Positions 7,101-8,136 of a DNA stretch of 8,136 nt are shown here, piece by piece. The notes beneath the pieces were generated by a model. That model saw nothing but the letters and a program-made list of their open reading frames with translations. It searched no databases and was not told where the DNA came from. The DNA lies in the NCBI GenBank assembly GCA_012512995.1, contig JAAZDA010000237.1, positions 1 to 8,136 of the forward strand. Direction: 5' to 3'. Every line of letters starts with the position of its first letter. Position 1 is the first letter of the stretch. A program made the position numbers and the translations under genes. Origin of the DNA: Clostridiales bacterium. Its GTDB lineage: Bacteria > Bacillota > Clostridia > Lachnospirales > Lachnospiraceae.

Positions 7101-8136
7101 AGCAACAAAAAGCAATACCAGAACATATACGCTTAACAATCCGGATAGTGTTGGTGTAATAAATTTAACGGCTGACGAAGTTGCAAGTATGCCAGCAGAT
7201 GTACATTTTAGTGGTTTTAACAGTGGGCATGATGGAAGCATAATAGTAAATGTTAATTGTGGTGGGAAAAATGTTACTCTTCCGGAACGAGCATATATTT
7301 ATGTTGATGGTGAACAACAAAGTACAAATGAGGTTACATCTTTTGGAAATGGTAAGATAATCTGGAACTTTACAAATTGTTCGCAAAAAACAATAACGGC
7401 TAAAAATATGACAGGCACTATCATAGCTCTTGGTGCCAGTGTTGAGTTAACTCAAAATATCAACGGAACGATTATAGCTGAAAATACACATAATTCCGCT
7501 GAAACACACAGAACTGATTTTACCGGAAAAACCAGCGGTGACAGTACAACATTTGGTGTTAAAAAAGCTTTTAAAGACGACAGATGGCCAGATAGTGGAG
7601 ATTATAGGTTTGAGTTTTGTGCAATAGATAAAGATGGAAGCACCCCAATACCTGATACTTCTGAACTTGTATTAAGTAAGAATAAAACAAGTGGAAGTTT
7701 TGGTGATATTAGTTATCCATACGTTGAAGAGCAAAATAATAAAACTGTTGACTATTATTATTCGATAAGTGAAGAAGCAGGAATTAATGATGATGCAGTT
7801 ACCTATGATAAAACTGTTTATTATTTAAAAGTATCGGTAAAGTATGCTACTGACAGTGCAACAGGCAATCACACAGCTACTATTACGGGCACTTGGTATA
7901 ATACGACTGGTTTTGATAAAACAAATGATTACAAATCATTTGACAGAAACACCTTTGTGTTTGATTTTACTAATTCATTTACTGAAAAGACATCGATCAG
8001 CGGAACGAAGACATGGTCTGATAATAATGATGCTGCAGGACTTAGACCGGACACCATCACAGTGCAGCTGTATGCAGGCGGAACGGCAGTTGAAGGCAAG
8101 ACAACAACAGCCAAAGCGACCGACAATTGGGCATGG
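4153..8136 (+). CDS. Giant modular surface adhesin, choice-of-anchor A and pilin-type domains (3' partial)
   Basis: The frame stays open to the window end: 1328 codons with no stop. ATG 4153 follows AAGGG (4141-4145) at 7 bases. Order of parts: signal peptide 1-31 with a VFA/DE cleavage site; Ser/Ala/Thr/Asp/Glu-rich stalk about 32-176; three MucBP-like repeats at about 187-353, 359-470 and 477-590, each ending in a [ST]DG..Y/T.LT.D.T..F.Y motif and two sharing IDGYT[FY]; a domain at about 601-778 (IPDDARFQVTPV, NYDAYMAALN, TLLYDIAF, VKISIEFK, VVHLPL) that I recall from other clostridial wall proteins; a choice-of-anchor A adhesive domain at about 846-1122, with the closing signature IIWNF...GTIIALGASVELTQNINGTIIAEN; an FctA/Spy0128-like pilin isopeptide domain at about 1133-1276; and the start of a Cna_B domain from 1280 (GTKTW). 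It is exported and probably wall-anchored; the sorting signal would lie beyond the edge. Host attachment is inferred. Base composition changes sharply inside the gene (see 6355-7985). Confidence 0.92.
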   Translation, partial: MRRISWKRIIAIAGIVTLMFSNLSDVVTVFADETVQAAQAAATAQEAKVEAQQEAQPVQVAQTSNDQQSDDQNGGDSGGTAEKAVETGSDQSGDTSGTASSVAADESDAASSGTSVKEDGSDAATSGTSGKEDAAEEASSTDAAAEASTTEAADTSESSSSDKSAVTEKPEESATGKTTLTEVDNTVAVKGTCKVDDETIKGHESFAIKVTGTTDPSSFAPSIDGYTFTGEVSLGDDKVSKLRKETTEETTTSERTVTNGADDTVSESVDVAAGTDDNSGSADQNTETATPATAQSSENENAATASSSESSASSSTTVTDTNITKTTFISYSTDGESYTKLTSDTTLVFHYTKDEVAEKTIALYGKCVDTDDAVIKGYGKKSLTVEDTLDLTKAPFEIDGYTYKEAKIDDVVVTAIDKKTSDPADDSSKDSGSKDATSDSSHSTVTYSYISDGKTTELTDDTTITFVYEAEEAPAIKLTATYVDEYGDAIDDDHTDVELTGFAKNVLTISAGEDAALPEKIQVEKGSNKKLVIYDYEKTYVKIDGRKTRITSIKREKKDDGYSYSVKIDGDSEYTDLTEDGTVYFAYNAGSKTWYTYEDSKVKVTARLQHANAIPDDARFQVTPVTKKSSDYNYDAYMAALNDNADKLGADSSSTGKTSDSADAFNEDNTLLYDIAFMGHPVNEDGTVDESKTIEFQPAEGNVKISIEFKKNQLSEDLGATSSEDIQVVHLPLKDSVEADTTSDAKTITSDDISIDMVEASVNSDNAEFKLSNFSVTAFYNNTFNDEDWKKDWVRTTDGKYYYFTNTLSDDDITSIGGKDKIKLEYHYIDSDEETFINSKYYNSSCTLGIAGNFHIVAFGTATLGAHTNGNVLCKNLAASSNFGTNNYDEVSYVSGTYNTVSSASGSKNTNPLALGNGIEIGFEDNGNSFSIINSGRATKLDKPTVIYRDSDSINYIDLESVKSEISNISTELAAKQAGGVTEATKSNTRTYTLNNPDSVGVINLTADEVASMPADVHFSGFNSGHDGSIIVNVNCGGKNVTLPERAYIYVDGEQQSTNEVTSFGNGKIIWNFTNCSQKTITAKNMTGTIIALGASVELTQNINGTIIAENTHNSAETHRTDFTGKTSGDSTTFGVKKAFKDDRWPDSGDYRFEFCAIDKDGSTPIPDTSELVLSKNKTSGSFGDISYPYVEEQNNKTVDYYYSISEEAGINDDAVTYDKTVYYLKVSVKYATDSATGNHTATITGTWYNTTGFDKTNDYKSFDRNTFVFDFTNSFTEKTSISGTKTWSDNNDAAGLRPDTITVQLYAGGTAVEGKTTTAKATDNWAW
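4471..4551 (+). repeat. Two-copy 42-base repeat in the adhesin stalk
   Basis: Codons 107-119 and 121-133 encode near-identical 13-residue units: SDAASSGTSVKED and SDAATSGTSGKED, separated by one Gly. The period is 42 bases (4471 and 4513). Several synonymous differences (tct/act, ggt/ggg, aag/aaa) show that the duplication is not very recent. Repeats of this kind in a Ser/Thr/Ala-rich stalk can change the reach of the adhesive tip. Confidence 0.75.
6355..7985 (+). other. AT-rich mosaic segment inside the adhesin gene
   Basis: Codon choice and base composition change abruptly within one reading frame. Hand counts give about 52% G+C at 5701-5760 and 57% at 8041-8100, but about 27% at 6541-6600 and 35% at 6781-6840. 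Inside the segment, codons such as aat, gat, tat, agt, gtt and ggt dominate, while the flanks favour aac, gac, tac, gtc, ctc and aag. The segment covers the end of the recurring domain, the whole choice-of-anchor A domain and the pilin isopeptide domain. It is best explained as an adhesive module acquired by recombination from a more AT-rich source. Boundaries are approximate. Confidence 0.7.

Overview
The window looks like a surface-adhesin locus from a Gram-positive anaerobe of the class Clostridia, most likely Lachnospiraceae-like. The evidence is moderate: strong purine-rich ribosome binding sites, a class B sortase, an AgrA/AgrC-type two-component pair, and a very large secreted multi-domain wall protein of a kind common in gut and rumen Clostridia. 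The species cannot be named from the sequence. All supported genes are on the + strand.

Layout: (1) the last 21 codons of an unidentified gene (2-67); (2) a spacer with a nested stem-loop (90-132); (3) a class B sortase (158-1120); (4) a LytTR response regulator (1210-1962); (5) a GHKL/AgrC-type sensor histidine kinase reading frame (2131-3486), cut by one in-frame TGA at 2431-2433, so probably a pseudogene or a sequencing error; (6) a roughly 400-base gene-free stretch with a candidate promoter and a duplicated 14-base motif; (7) a 50-residue coiled-coil-like ORF (3888-4040); (8) a degenerate 16-base repeat array (4029-4137); (9) a huge surface protein starting at 4153 and still open at the window end (at least 1328 codons). 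That last gene is the main content of the window. Because it has no stop codon here, it is easily missed by tools that need closed ORFs.

The surface protein has a signal peptide, a Ser/Ala/Thr/Asp/Glu-rich stalk, three MucBP-like repeats, a domain that recurs in clostridial wall proteins, a choice-of-anchor A adhesive domain, a pilin isopeptide (FctA/Spy0128-like) domain and the start of a Cna_B domain. The part from about 6355 to 7985 is strikingly AT-rich compared with both sides, which suggests that the adhesive module was exchanged by recombination.

Working model (inference): the kinase and LytTR regulator control expression of the adhesin, and perhaps the sortase, and the sortase attaches the adhesin or a partner to the wall. 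If the TGA is real, the sensor is broken and the regulator is orphaned or driven by another kinase. The C terminus of the adhesin, where a sorting signal would be, lies outside the window.
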